Below, piece after piece: positions 35,156-47,515 of a stretch of DNA of 64,000 nucleotides. The notes beneath the pieces are model-generated. The model did no database searches, was not told the DNA's origin, and saw only the letters and a program-made list of their open reading frames with translations. The translations under genes and the position numbers were made by a program. Numbering within the stretch: the stretch's first letter is position 1; each line of letters begins with the position of its first letter. The DNA comes from Chelonoidis abingdonii (lineage: Eukaryota > Chordata > Testudines > Testudinidae), in the NCBI RefSeq assembly GCF_003597395.2, contig NC_133770.1, positions 201,412,992 to 201,476,991 of the forward strand, written 5' to 3'.

Positions 35156-36860
35156 TACCCAATTTTGATGGAAAATTGTCAGCCAGTCCTAATTATCAGT
35201 GCTTTATTAAGCTTCAAAATGTCACCTCCATGCTGGCTAACTGTATAAATTGACATAACTCTACTGATGTTTATATAATTCATTTGAATTATGCCAAATT
35301 ATACTAGAGGCATCTGGGATTACCACAATTTTTCCATCTACAGTATAAGATGTATCTGCAATAGCTCCTTGCCACTGTCAACTTTTTAATGACATCTAGT
35401 TTATAGGTGGTTTATAATACATCACTAAACTTTACCTAGTATTTTAATATAATTTAAAAATGAGTTTGATTTGGTGAGAAATTTGGGCTGAAGTTCAGGC
35501 AGACTTTTATCTTGTCCCAGTCAGTTCACTCTTCCTCAGTAAAAGTGACAAAAAGCAAAGAAAAAAAATCTTATTTCCTCCTAGATATCTGCTATTGCTC
35601 AGTGTGTGACCTGAAATAAACCTGACAGATAGAACTGCAGTTGATGTGTAAGTATCCTCTACAAACTAGAGAATACTCTAGCTTGTCAGTTATTTGATTC
35701 ATTTTCAGCTTGTTCAGCACCTATATAATAAACAGTTCTGTCACTCGGTTGAATTCACTAAATTGACAAGAGGGGTTGTGGGAAACAAATGGGAGTGCTT
35801 GGCTGTACTTCTTTCTTTCTACTCTTCACTAACAGCAAAAAAACTACTCTACCAGTGAAGAATTTGAAAAACTGTGCTTGTTATTGTATGCAGCATATTT
35901 TTTCTCTCAATTACACCACCTAAAGTGCCTGTGAAATAGGGGATGAAAATTCTCAGAACATGTATAAATTCTACTATTCTAAAATCTCTTCTTGACCAAA
36001 TGATGGATGAGGGTAAAGACTGCAACAGCACTTAAGTACTTAAGCTCCGAAGTCATTTAGGAACTTTTGAAAATTTTACCATAGATCCTCACCTCGTATA
36101 AATTGACATAGTTCTTCTTGATTCAATGTTTTTATGTTGATCCATACCAGCTAGAATTTAGCCCTATATTTCTAACACCACGTTTATCATCTTGTCTTAA
36201 AGTATCTATACTTCAGAAAATCCAATATTTTATTTTTATAACACATAATATGTATCATACCTACAATGTCTAGTTATCAAGAAAAATGCATAGATTGTAT
36301 AAAAAATGTTATTTGTATTCATCATGGTTCTGTTTCGTATTATGCAACAGCTTCGGAGCAATGCATTTTAACCTGAGTATGTAGGGAATAGCCTCAAAAT
36401 TATGATAAAATGCGTTAAGCTCCCTCTCTTTCATGAGATCTTTCTGATGACACCCATCAGAACATGCCATCCACATGTCCACAACAAATGTAGTAACTTC
36501 AAAATCTCAACTCACCTCAGAGCAGTTCTCTCAATATCACCCTCCCCACCTCATCCTTGCTAATCAGAGTTGAGAGCTTTAGATAATCACTATACTGTTA
36601 CTGAGAAATAGCCATACATAGATTAATGTAAATCCCTGTACTCTGCTTTGCTAAAGATGGCCTTTTGCCATTCAGAGTAAAGGGATTTGCATATTGTATG
36701 GTTAGTGAGATAGAACTGTACTGTCATTATGCAAACAAGACTGCAGGTGCATAAGTGACTGAGAAATAAGCATAGGTACAGATGTAACAGCATCCTTGAA
36801 CTCTGACTGGCTGAGACATTTCCATAGTTTAAAAAAATCAGCAATAAAACTGTTACAAGT
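35156..36860. other. Gene-free AT-rich stretch
   Basis: No supported gene or element boundary. Confidence 0.4.
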
Positions 36861-36867
36861 AAAATTT

Positions 36868-37092
36868 GGGGAGAGATGATTTGTGGAGGGCTGGGTTCTA
36901 TTCTCAGCTACAGCAATCTTCATGGCAATTAACTGCACTGTGGTTGTTTCGCCTCCATCAATACTCTCATTGGAAAATGAGCATAGTAATATTTATTCCT
37001 CTTATAGATTTGTTAGGATTCTTAGATCAGTAATGTGCTTTGAGATCCCTAAAGGTGGTATGGAAGTGCAAAATATTATGATTATTATTAGA
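36868..37092 (+). repeat. Probable MIR/CORE-SINE copy
   Basis: GGGCTGGGTTCTATTCTCAGC near the start, CATTGGAAAATGAGCATAGT in the middle and GTGCTTTGAGATCCCTAAAGG then ATTATTATTA at the end match the order of MIR-like CORE-SINE segments. Degraded in the centre. Confidence 0.55.
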
Positions 37093-38344
37093 GATAGGAT
37101 CAAACAAAAGCCTTGGAGCTGAGTTCTGGATCTGATTTTTGTATCTCTGTAATGGGCAGAACCAAACTACTGATCTGAAAACTTCCAGACTTTGTAGTTC
37201 ATTGTCTTGAACCAAATCTGAACTTTGCCCAAGACTGGGGTGCTAGCATTCAATGTGCAGATTTAGCCAATACTAGAGGAAAAGCTTGGATCCCAACTTG
37301 GAAATGGAGTTTGTAGCTAATTATTATTAAGATTAAAGAAATCTCATGTTCACCTCTTTTTGTTAAAAAGTGTATAGAAAATACAGTTGTAAGTGTGAAG
37401 GCACTGATAAAAGCTGAAAATACCTTCCTTTCACATGAATAAAAGCTATTACTCTGCGGTGCCCAGCCCAACATATCTTATAGTGTGTGAAGTATTTAGA
37501 AAAAAATTAAGCAGAGCTTTCAAAAGAGTTTCACAAGTGCACATTGATTTTTAAAAATATGTTTTTGTTTGCATGTTTTTGTGAGCTTTTTTCTAGGAAA
37601 AAATGAGGTTGTGTGACATTTTGAAGTAAATAAGTGCAAAATTTGTGAAAGGATGTTGAACTCAGGATATTTGATGAACTTGGGCATAATGTCATACGAG
37701 GAAAAACATCACAGAAATGACAGTTTTATTATTCTTTATACATCTCCTGTTTAGAACCTCATCGTGCCTTCTAATGTTTTAATATTTACCAATCATTACC
37801 ACCTATTAATCATGGATATTTCTCATTCTAATTATAAAGGGAGAACTGGTATTTCAGATTCCATTGTGTGGTAACTTTTGCTAAAACCATACAGGATTCA
37901 TTATATACAGTATAATGAGAGATTTAGGAAATTAATAGTTGTTGTGACTCAGTCTAGACAGATTATCATGACATTTATGCAAAATATATAATAGAAGAGG
38001 TCTGCTGCATGTGAATACATTGAAAATGTTATTCATCAGGCTGCATTACTCAGCACTAAATTGCCTGGCATCAAGAGTCAGGGATTGAAACTGAGCTCTT
38101 TCTTTAGAAGAGTTCCCCTTGACCAGTCATGTAACTTTCAGCTGTAAAACAAACAGCCAGGTGCAATAAGCTCATATTATATCCTTGGATATCTATAGGG
38201 GCATTAGGAGAAAATAAAATCAGTTATGATAAAAGCAGTGTAGAAATTTCATGTAAAAACTAAATTGTTCTTAGTTACCATATATTAGCCGATTATTCTC
38301 ACACTTTTGACAGCAGAAAAAGCCTATTCTACTTACACTTTGGC
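37093..38344. other. Gene-free AT-rich stretch
   Basis: Nothing recognised. Confidence 0.4.
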
Positions 38345-39922
38345 CTGGTCTACACTATGCGTTCATACTGAATTTAGCAGTATTAAACCTAAGTAACCCT
38401 GCACCCGTCCACACAACAAAGCCCTTTATATCAATATAAAGGGATCTTAATATTGATATCTGTACTCCTCCCCGACGAGGGGAGTAGTGCTCAAATTGCT
38501 ACTGCCATTTCAGAATAGGGTTAGTGTGGCCACAATTCAATGGTATTGGCCTCCAGGAGCTATCCCACAGTGCACTATTGTGACCACTCTGGACAGCCAT
38601 CTGAACTCGGATGCATTGGCCAGGTAGACAAGAAAAGCCCCGCGAATTTTTGAATTTCGTTTCCTGTTTGCCCAGTGTAGAGCGCTGATCAGCATGGATG
38701 GCCATGTAGTCTCAAATCCAAAAAGAGCTCCAGCATAGACTGTATGGGAGATACTGGATCTGCTTGCTGTACAGGGAGACAAATCTGTTCTATCAGAGCT
38801 CCGTTCCAGAAGACAAAATGCCAAAGCATTTGAAAAAATCTCCAGGCTATGACAGACAGAGGCCACAGAAGGGACTTAACGTAGTGCTGAGTGACAAGCA
38901 TAATGGAAAGCCAAAGAATTAAATGGACGCTCATGGAGGGAGGGAGGGGGGACTGAGGACTCAAGCTATCTCACAGTTCCTACAGTCTCGGAAACGCATT
39001 TGCATTCTTGGCTGAGCTCCCAATGCCTGAAGGGTCAAAAACATTGTCGCCAGTGGTTCAGGGTATATGTCGTCAATTTATCCGCCTTCCTCCCCCCCAC
39101 ATAAAAGAAAAGGGAAAACAATCATTTTTCGCCTCTTTTCGATGTCATCGTATGTCTACTGGATGCTGCTGGTAGACGGGGTGCTGCAGTGCTAAACATC
39201 AGCATTGCCTCCTCTCCCCGATGGCAGATGGTGCAATATGATTGATAGCCGTTCTCATCATCATCCCGTGAGTGCTCCTGGCTGGCCTCGGTGAGGTTGG
39301 CCGGGGGCACCTGGGCAAAAATTGGAATGACTCCCAGTCATTCCCTTCTTTAAGCTTTGTCTCCTAGAGATTCAGTCCTGGTAGACGGTACTATAGGGCT
39401 GGTAACCGCCCTCATCATAGAAGCTGGAGGCTGTGCTCCTCTCCCCACCACCCTTTAATGTCCTGCCTGGAATATCATAGCAGCTGGAGGCTGCCTCCCC
39501 CTCATTTTATCTCACTAAAAAGTAATTGTTTCTAATTCCTGCATTCTTTATTACTTCATCACACAAAAGGGGAGATAACTGCCACCGCAGCCCAGGAGGG
39601 GTGTGGGAGGAGGGAAGCAATGGGTGGGGTTGTTGCAGGGGCACTCCCTAGAATGGCATGCAGCTCATCATTTCTATGGGATATCTGGGGCTCTGACCTG
39701 GAGCGGCTGTGTTCTCTGGTTCTCTAGTAGACTTGCCCCATATTCTAGGCAGGACTGACTCTAATTTCAGATAAAACATAAAGAAGGGAATGACCCGGGG
39801 AGTCATTCTCATTTTTGTCCATGTGCCCCCGGCCGACCTCAGCGAGGCCAACCAGGAGCACCCATGACAGCAGCAGACGGTACAATAGGACTGGTAACCG
39901 TCATCGCCAATTTCCAAAGCAG
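38345..39922. mobile_element. Deletion derivative of a PIF/Harbinger transposon
   Basis: The left end GGCCTGGTCTACACTATGCG matches the TIR type of the longer Harbinger copy at 58 kb (inverse ...CATAGTGTACAC). The following text (CACCCGTCCACACAACAAAGCC, GGAGCTATCCCACAGTGCA, CATTGTCGCCAGTGGTTC) is characteristic non-coding sequence of this family. About 39,645-39,735 contains GAATGGCATGCAGCTCATCAT, the antisense of the Myb-like gene's coding part. The phrase around GACGGTACAATAGGACTGGTAACC appears twice (about 39,380 and 39,875), a family-internal repeat. No intact coding region. A matching right TIR was not found, so the right limit is approximate. Confidence 0.6.
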
Positions 39923-40904
39923 CATTTTAAATGTTATATTTTCATCATGCTTTACTTTTTATTTCATTCAAAAATTATAAATTATTACCGCATCTAAGAA
40001 CTTTAAAATGTCACAAGGAATCTTCATTTACTGCACTCTACAGGAACAATCTCATTTTTTATGCATGCATTGTCCATGCCATTAGCCTCAGAGGTGGATT
40101 TTTTTCCCCCAACAAAGAGATTGTTTGAACAACAAGGCACCTTTTAGATCCAGCAAGTAGGAGACAGAGGGGATAGGCAACTTCTATAGCATGTATTGGA
40201 TGCTATTAAAATCTGATTTATAAACGCCCCATTGGTTTGGATCAGTACTACATGGCAATAGCAATGACTGACCACTGCAATTAACAGTTAACAGATTGTC
40301 AAAGGAGTATTTTTCTGTAAGTTGGTTATTTTGCTCTCATATCCTTTGATATGTCCCAGAGAAAGAAGGAAGAATTATGATGGAAACAAGTAAACCAGCA
40401 TCAGTGTCAACAACAACAAAAGAAATGGCAGGTTGGTCTGAAAACTAGCACTCTTCAAGAACACGATCCGCTGCACACTATAGAGAGCTGACCAGCAACT
40501 GTTTCCTAGTCATCAAAGGCCTGAAATTAAATCTCATGGTTCAACGGTAGGTCCCTAACCAGTGAATTCTTTTCCCCCTGAAGAATCAACAATCCTAGCC
40601 ACGATCTCTCACAGTCTCTAAGAACTGGCCAAATGCAAAACTTCCCTGAAGTTACACCAGGGATGAATTTGTTCCATAGTCTGCAAAAGAAAAGATGTAG
40701 CCATGTGCATGGAGATCAGAGGGAAGAACAAACATTTCCTTTCTAAATCGTCCAAACAGGACAGACTGGTAGGAAAGAATTAGGAGAGAGAGTTGTTGAA
40801 TAAAACCTTTATTCTTAATCAGTTATGCTCCTGCTCCTTATTGCAGTGAGTGCAAGTTACATGAAATGGTGACTACTTCTGTTGTGGCTGTTCTGTGGAA
40901 TAAT
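39923..40904. other. Gene-free sequence
   Basis: Nothing recognised apart from short A/T runs. Confidence 0.4.
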
Positions 40905-40923
40905 CATCATAATAATCATCATA
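40905..40923. repeat. Short (ATC/ATA)n patch
   Basis: ATCATCATAATAATCATC-type trinucleotide run at the A/T-rich end of the MIR copy. Confidence 0.6.
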
Positions 40924-41535
40924 TCTAGCTTGTACATTGTGCTTTCCATCAGTAGAACTCAAAGTGCTCTAGAGAAGGAGATAATTATTGCTATTAGTGG
41001 TTTGGAATTTTTAGATGCAACATTTTTTCACTGGAAAAAGCCAGTTAGTCAAAACAAATTTCTCATGGGAAAGGGTCAGTTTTGAAGGATTTTTTTTTAA
41101 TTAAAAAAAAAAATGAAATCGTCAACATATTTTCTTTTGACATTTTCTTAATAAAATTTGCTGGTTTCCTGGCTCAAAAATGACTTTTCATTTTGTAATT
41201 TAATCTAATTATATTTTAAAAATAAAAATGATCAGTCAAAATGAAACATTTCAATTGACCCAAACCATTTGTCTTGGGATTTTTGGTGTGTGAAAACAGA
41301 GTTTTTCAATATCTCAAATTTTCACAGGATGGGAAAACTCCTTCCCATCCAGACCTAATTACTATTCCCATTTTATAGCTAATGAAATGGATATACAATT
41401 TGCTGAAGTTGTTTGCCCATGGTCACCCAGCAGGCCAGTGACAGAACCAGAACTAGAATCTTGGTCTCCCAAGGCCCAGCAGAATACTCTAGCCACTAGG
41501 ACATGCTGATTGCCATAGTCAGCCTCCCATTCACT
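40924..41535 (-). repeat. MIR/CORE-SINE, minus strand, split by an AT-rich insertion
   Basis: The two outer pieces are one minus-strand MIR. The piece at 40,924-41,000 holds the inverse of the 3' part (CATTGTGCTTTCC, CTCAAAGTGCTCT). The piece at 41,356-41,535 holds the inverse of the core (CCCATTTTATAGCTAATGAA, GCCCATGGTCACCCAGCAGG) and head. About 350 bases between them (GGTTTGGAATTTTTAGATGC ... CTTCCCATCCAG) are not MIR and match the AT-rich repeat vocabulary seen at 29-30 kb. AATTATTGCTATT before and AATTACTATT after may be the duplicated target. Confidence 0.65.
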
Positions 41536-42504
41536 GAGTTTTACAATAATCACCAGCTAAGTTTTTTTCCTCCAAGGAGACATAATTGAAGAAGACATTT
41601 TCGTATCCACAACATTTAGTTTCTTTAATTATACTCAGAGGTAAGATATAGTTAAGCTATACCTGCAAGACGCAAACAGTTACCATTTTAATTAGCAATC
41701 TATGCTCTGCGCAGGCAGAGTGCAATTCATTCTCAGCTGAAGATGTCTTTTAAAATGCAATTATAATATGATGAAATAACCCCAGATACATAAGTGAATG
41801 TTAACTACTGAGTGAGCTTTCACAGTATAAACATATGATTCCTCATATGAAACTGTGCTGGTGCATTTTAAAGCAGAAAAGTCTAATGTACCTAGCACTG
41901 CATTAAGGAATACATTTACAAACATATCACTTTAGATAGCAGGAAGATAATGAACTTGATTTCTAGCTGTATTTTATACCAAAGCATATTATAAAAAAAA
42001 AATACAGATGCAGGGATATAGATTTGCCCAAACAGAACCATGAGTCTAAATCCTTTAAAAACACAGGGAAACTCAGATCCTGATCTGGACTTTGCAGCTC
42101 AGACCCTTCTCTACAGGGAAGCAATCTACTGGTGTTATTGACTAACCATTTCAGTGTTGCCTTCTGTGTGAGACCTGTCAAGCAAAGGTATGTTTCATTC
42201 ACAGCATGATATTCTACCCTGATTTCAATGGACTCAACCCAGGACTATGACAATACAGAAACTGGAGTGGAAGAGCAAAGTGGTTTCAGGATTTGACATT
42301 CTGGGCTAGCACTGCTGCTTTTTTGGTCAAAATTCTGGATTTCCTGAGAAATGCTGCATCCACCTTTTTGTTTTTCTTTTTGCTTGTGTATAAATATGAA
42401 CTGGGCCGAAGGGGCTGTGTTCAGATCCAGATTTGAGTTGGACGTCGAATCTGAGTTACAGGTCACGGTTAGATTCTACAGGGCCAAAAATCCAACAAGA
42501 TTTT
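41536..42504. other. Gene-free sequence
   Basis: Nothing supported. Confidence 0.4.
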
Positions 42505-42514
42505 GAATCCAAAT

Positions 42515-42669
42515 CAGGCTCCAGATTTTTTGCCGCCCCAAGCAAAAAAAAAAAGCCAGAGTGCTGCCGCCGAAGCAAATAAGTGCCGCCCGCAAAGGGC
42601 TGGAGTGCTGCCCCTTGAAAAGGGCCACCCCAAGCACATGCTTGGAACGCTGGTGCCTAGAGCCAGCCC
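42515..42669. mobile_element. 155-bp non-autonomous DNA transposon with 10-bp direct flanks
   Basis: GAATCCAAAT lies at 42,505-42,514 and again at 42,670-42,679. The insert starts CAGGCTCCAGATTTTTTGCC and ends GGTGCCTAGAGCCAGCCC; the ends are inverse-like (CAGGCTCC / GAGCCAGCCC). The interior has an A-run followed by GCCGCCGAAGC and GTGCCGCCCGC. This is a short CpG-bearing element common in turtles, probably hAT-derived; the expected 8-bp duplication is contained in the 10-bp one. Confidence 0.75.
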
Positions 42670-42689
42670 GAATCCAAATGATACATCTC

Positions 42690-43895
42690 ACATGATCAGT
42701 TGAATGATTTTAACAATCTCAGAACAGAGACCCTTGAGAGTGGGAAATGCAGTAGAGGAGGCAAATTCTTTATAATGCTTCTCTATTAGCATCACATCAG
42801 TCTTGCCTAGATGCAGCTTTAGGAAGCTGCTCTTTATCCAGATGCTGATTTTGGCTAGGTATTGAGAAAACTGAGAGAAGGTGCTGTTTGCATTTGATGT
42901 AAAGGAGATGTATTGTTGTCCAATACTGCTGGCACTTCAGTCTTTGTCTCATCCACTCTCCCAGGGATTACAAATTGATGTTGAATGATACAGAACAGAG
43001 CCTTGAGCTTTGTGAGTTTCCACAGGGAAGAGCTTTTGGAGATAGAGGAACAACTGGCCATAGCAGCCATCTGGATTCATTCTGAGGGAAAGGATGTATG
43101 CATTGTTATGGTGGTTCCATTCACAGACCTTGGGACGTGGAGAGGGAGTATTTGTTGATCTCCAATGCCTCTGAGATCCAGCAGGATGAGTATGGATGTG
43201 CTTTCTTTTCTATGGAAAATGGCAGGTCAGCCATAGAGCAATAAGCATTGTCTCTACAGTGTGCTTGGCCTACAGTCTAGCTGAAAGGCATCTAGCATAC
43301 TGTCAGCACACAGCATTGCTTAAAAAAAAACCCCTGAGTGGATGATAGTCTTCAGTTTGTATGGGGTGTGGGTATAGGAGCATTAACAGGAGTATGGAGG
43401 AGTGAGGGAGATGAAGGCACTCTCTGCTGGGACGAGGAACAGGAGAACTAGGGCACTGATTGGCACCAGTGGACAGAGAAAGGAAATTGATGAGGAGGAG
43501 AGGAGTCATTCGCTGAGGTGGCAACTGCTACAGGTAGCTGTAAAAGCTGAAGGTATTATGTTTCCAATGGAGAGGTGACTGATGGCTCTCTGTGCTGTAC
43601 TCACAGTTAGCAGTTTGAGATCAGTAAGCTTCTAACAAGTGATAACTGAGTGGAAGAGATGTTTCTTATTAGCACTTTTGTTAAGTGGAATTTACCCCAA
43701 AGACCACAGTGCACTTAGCATCTTCGGCAACCTGGACTATTCTGCCCCAGCCTATTACTGTCCATCATGCTTGGTGTTGTTCGTTCTTCCAAAAAAGGGC
43801 AGAGCAATAACAATATGTCCTAGTCCAGGATATAGGGGAGAAAAAAAAATGATGGCTTACTGGAGTTCTAGCAGTGTGGAAAAGAGGGTTTAAAC
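42690..43895. other. Gene-free sequence
   Basis: No recognised domain or element boundary. Confidence 0.4.
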
Positions 43896-43907
43896 ACACA
43901 CTGAGGA

Positions 43908-44072
43908 CGTAATTCTCCAATGCATCTCACCTTTTTGTGGCCATTTACAGCTGTGCAAACTGGGTGTGAAATACTACTATTATGATTATGTAATGTTACA
44001 CCCACTGTTCACACTCTATACACAAGGGGAAATGACTGTACTGAGGACAAGATAGTGGAGAATCAGAGCCTG
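43908..44072. repeat. Long palindromic repeat
   Basis: The left half (AATTCTCCAATGCATCTCACC, GGCCATTTACAGC, AACTGGGTGTGAAATAC) is mirrored by the right half (TAATGTTACACCCACTG, GGAAATGACTGTACTGAGG, TAGTGGAGAATCAG). Aligned by reverse complement the halves share GATTCTCCA, the CATTT block and GTGGGTGTAACAT. The size is about 165 bp and the centre is near 43,985. This is a known snap-back repeat type of sauropsids; non-coding. Confidence 0.6.
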
Positions 44073-45497
44073 AATGCTTAAAATATTGAAACCAAAATCA
44101 ATATCTGTACTGCGGAGCATGGAAAGGAAAGGTAACTACCGAGATGCAGAGGTTAACTCCACAGTTGGAATCCAGCAAATAGTCCTTTTAACTCCCACAG
44201 ACTCAGCAAATAGTCAAGAGCTTAAACTATATTTAAAAGCTGTACTGTGGCTAAAAATGCTGGTGGATTGCCCACAGCTTGGCTTTGCACTCTCAGCTTT
44301 TTAATCATTGAAAGTAATGTGAAGGAGCATGATTTGCAGCACTTGGCAATTCAGATCCACTACCAGACTATTTTTTGGACTCAAGATTATTTATTTTAAT
44401 AGTAGCACCATTAAAGAAATACACATAAGCTCACCCCTCAGACTTCTACTAATTTGTCTGTACAGCATCCTCTCACACCCCACCTCAGTGAGAATTCCAG
44501 AGAGCTGCATTTTGATCAGCGATCAAGTTTCTCTATGTGCCCAGATCTTAGACTTTCATATTCATCTTTTCATTAGATTGTCTTTTGGTCAGAGATGCCT
44601 TTAAAGTAAGCATTTACCTCAATGGGTGCTGCTTGCTACCATTGCCTCTACATTAAATCAAGCCTAGCTGTAGGCCCAGTATTATTCTGCTTGGAAAGCC
44701 TGCACTTGTGCTAGACTGGTCTTAAGAAGTGGAGTCTCGCTTGGGTGGTGTTAGGTTTAGAGGTAGGTGAATATATCTTAGCAAGTTTTCTGTGAAAATA
44801 ACAAATGGATGTTGATTCTGTTATAATCCTAACCCCTTTATATGTTCTTTCCCACAGATATTGAAAATGAACACGTTTATTGGCCAGAATGCTTGTGGAA
44901 ATAGATTTTATAACATTTTCACCGAAAGTGAATTCTGAACTACTGAAACCTGATTCCAAGAGTTACACTCATCCAGTGAGGGAACAGAAACATACATTGG
45001 GGCATGTTCAGATATTGTATACTAAGTAAATTATTGGCAAACAAGCTGCAATCCAAGATTGATCGGGACATGTATATGAACGAAAGACAGAAATAGGGAT
45101 GGATTTAAGTGCTAGGCTGAAACTTTATTAACTTAACAATGGTGAGGGGCACTATTTGTCAATCCTTTCTCACACACCAGATATTTAATTTGGTCCAGTG
45201 TGAGATTAAAGGGCTCACATCATATAACCAATAACTCAGGGAAGACGCTCTTCACTAACACACTAACTCTGAGTATACTTCTGAATCCTCTTATCAAGGG
45301 GGAACTCAGATTGCAAAGATTTCAGGTCTCTCCTTCTTGTAGACAAAAGGTCCACCAGTTTCTTTGCGTCTGGGAGCTGGCCCTTTTAGCCATTATCTGC
45401 ACAGGACACTAGCCACAAGTTGCAACAAACTAATATTCCTATATTCCTCATAATGCTGAAATTCCTATTCTTATGCTTTTTAACTTAACCTGCATTG
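44073..45497. other. Gene-free sequence
   Basis: Nothing supported in the 1.4 kb. Confidence 0.4.
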
Positions 45498-46171
45498 TGT
45501 GATAGACCCAGGCCAGTTGGGAAGAGCAGAGTAGTAGAAGGGAGATATACTGGCCACTGGTTAAGTTGTTTTCTGTTCCCTGAGTGACCAGAACAGGGAC
45601 TGCTCCAGGCTAATGAGAACACCTGACTCCAATTAACCTGCTAAGAGTCAGGTGAGACTGTCAAGCATCTGACTCTAATTAAGACCCCTCTGATGCTATA
45701 AAAGGGCTCACTCCAGTCAGGCTAGAGGAGAGGAAGTGCATGTGAGGAACTGGGAGCAAAAGGTGTGCAAGAAGCTGAGAGTGAGTAGGCATACTGCTGG
45801 AGGACTGAGAAGTACAAGCATTATCAGACATCAGGAGGAAGGTCTGGTGGTGAGGACAAAGAAGATGTTGGGAGGAGGCCACGGGGAAGTAGCCCAGGGA
45901 GTTGTAGCTGTCATGCAGCTGGTACAGGAGGCACTCAAGACAGCTGCAGTCCACAGGGCCTTGGGCTGGAACGTGGAGTAGAGGATGGGTCCGGGTTCCC
46001 CCTAAACCTCCCAACTCCTGATCAAACACAGGAGGAACTGACCAGGACTGTGGCTTCTACCAGAAGGGAAGGTCTCTGGGCAGTTTCCCAATTCACAGGG
46101 TGAATGTGTGAGCTGAGAAAATCTGCCAGTAAGTGCAAGACCCACCAAGGTAGAGGAGGAACTTTGTCACA
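45498..46171 (+). repeat. Probable solo LTR, plus strand
   Basis: It begins TGTGATAGACCCAGGCC and ends GAGGAACTTTGTCACA (TG...CA), about 674 bp. A TATA box TATAAAAGG lies at 45,697-45,705, about 200 bases in, followed by CTCACTCCAGTCAGGC. The text is that of a turtle gypsy-like LTR. No exact 5-bp flank duplication was found, and no internal region follows. Confidence 0.65.
45697..45705 (+). promoter_or_regulatory. TATA box of the LTR
   Basis: TATAAAAGG at the position expected for an LTR core promoter. Activity is not shown by sequence. Confidence 0.55.
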
Positions 46172-46327
46172 GTTGCCATAAAGCTGCAAAGAAGGCAAGA
46201 CCAGTGCCAGTTTGTCCCAAAGGGGGAAATAATTCCTTCCTGATACCCAAAACATACAGACACACAACATCCTGGAAATACAGTTCAACATACCTCAGCT
46301 ACAGGGAGGGAGGGGAAACAACTACAG

Positions 46328-46725
46328 CAGCGGTTCTCAAAGTGTGGGTTGGGACCCCAAAGTGAGTCGCAACCCTATTTTAATGGGGTCACTAGGGCTG
46401 GTGTTAGTCTTGCTGGGACCCAGGGCCAAAGTCCGAGGCTGAAGTTGAAGCCTGAGCTGCATCCCCTGGGGCTGAAGCCCAAAGACTTCAGCCCTGGGGG
46501 GTAGGGCTCGGGCTTCGGCTTTAGCCCTGGACAGCAGGACTCAGGTTACAGACCCCTCACCTGGGAATGAAGCCCTGGGGCTTCGGATTTGCACTGTCCC
46601 TCCCACCTGGGGAGGCAAGGGTCTGGCAGGCTCAGGCTTCAGTCCTTAGTCCTCCTTCCTGGGGTCATGTAGTAATTATTGTTGTCAGAAGGGGATCATG
46701 GTGCAATGAAGTTTGAGAATCCCTG
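46328..46725. mobile_element. Non-autonomous hAT element with 8-bp target duplication
   Basis: AACTACAG at 46,320-46,327 and again at 46,726-46,733 brackets a 398-bp insert. It starts CAGCGGTTCTCAAAGTGTGG and ends GAAGTTTGAGAATCCCTG (inverse CAGGGATTCTCAAAC), the classic hAT terminus. The interior is GC-rich with repeated words GGGGCTGAAGCC and GGGGCTTCGG. No transposase. Confidence 0.88.
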
Positions 46726-46739
46726 AACTACAGCAAGCT

Positions 46740-47325
46740 GCCCTCTAGATGCCTGAAAAGGATTTAAATTGGATGGGAAGAGGGACTGAGAGCTAATTGG
46801 CCCTCCTAATTCTCCCCAGTTGGCCAGTGGGAGGCACAGAAGCCCCCCTGCCTCCTCCAGACACACTCTAACATGTATTTTGAGGCACAAGGAGATGTAG
46901 ACCTTGTAGACCTCATGCCTGAGCACGATCTCTCCTTCCCAGGCACTGCCCATCTCCCTATCAGTGCAGCCAAGCCTTCCCCACCGCTGAAACCAGGAGA
47001 AGCAATTGTTTGCAGAAATAATATTTGACAAATCATTTCCAATAGCAAATAAAATTGATAAAAATCAAACCTCTCAGAGACAACCTGCAAAGAGAAATAG
47101 AGAAAGGTCATGGATCAGCAAGGTATTTAAGCATGTTTCTATCTTTAAGCACATGAACAGTCCTGTTGACTACTAATGGAATTTTTAGGCTTAAAGTTAG
47201 GCGTATGCTTAGGTACCAGGATGAATAAAGGCCTAAATTTCTTGCAATTTCTTGCTCTCCTCTAGGTGTGATATCTTCTCATTGTTTCTACAAGAAATAT
47301 TTAGGCCTAAAGGAAGAGAACCTTG
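46740..47325. other. No recognised feature
   Basis: Nothing supported. Confidence 0.4.
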
Positions 47326-47515
47326 GATAGAACACCAACCTCTGGAAACAGATTGCTGTATAATCTTGAACAAGTCACTTTCCTGCTTCAGCCTCCTTAT
47401 CTATAAAGTAGAGATAATAATGCAGATATCTATGATGTCTGTGGGTTGTGAGAATTAATTAATAAGTGATTTTAATGTGCTGTGATGAAAGATGTTATAG
47501 AACTGAAGAATATTA
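47326..47515 (+). repeat. MIR/CORE-SINE copy
   Basis: The core phrase CTTGAACAAGTCACTTTCC is followed by CTTATCTATAAAGTAGAGATA, then GTGAGAATTAATTAA and a GTTATAGAACTGAAGAATATT end. This matches the MIR core, middle and tail in order. Confidence 0.8.
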
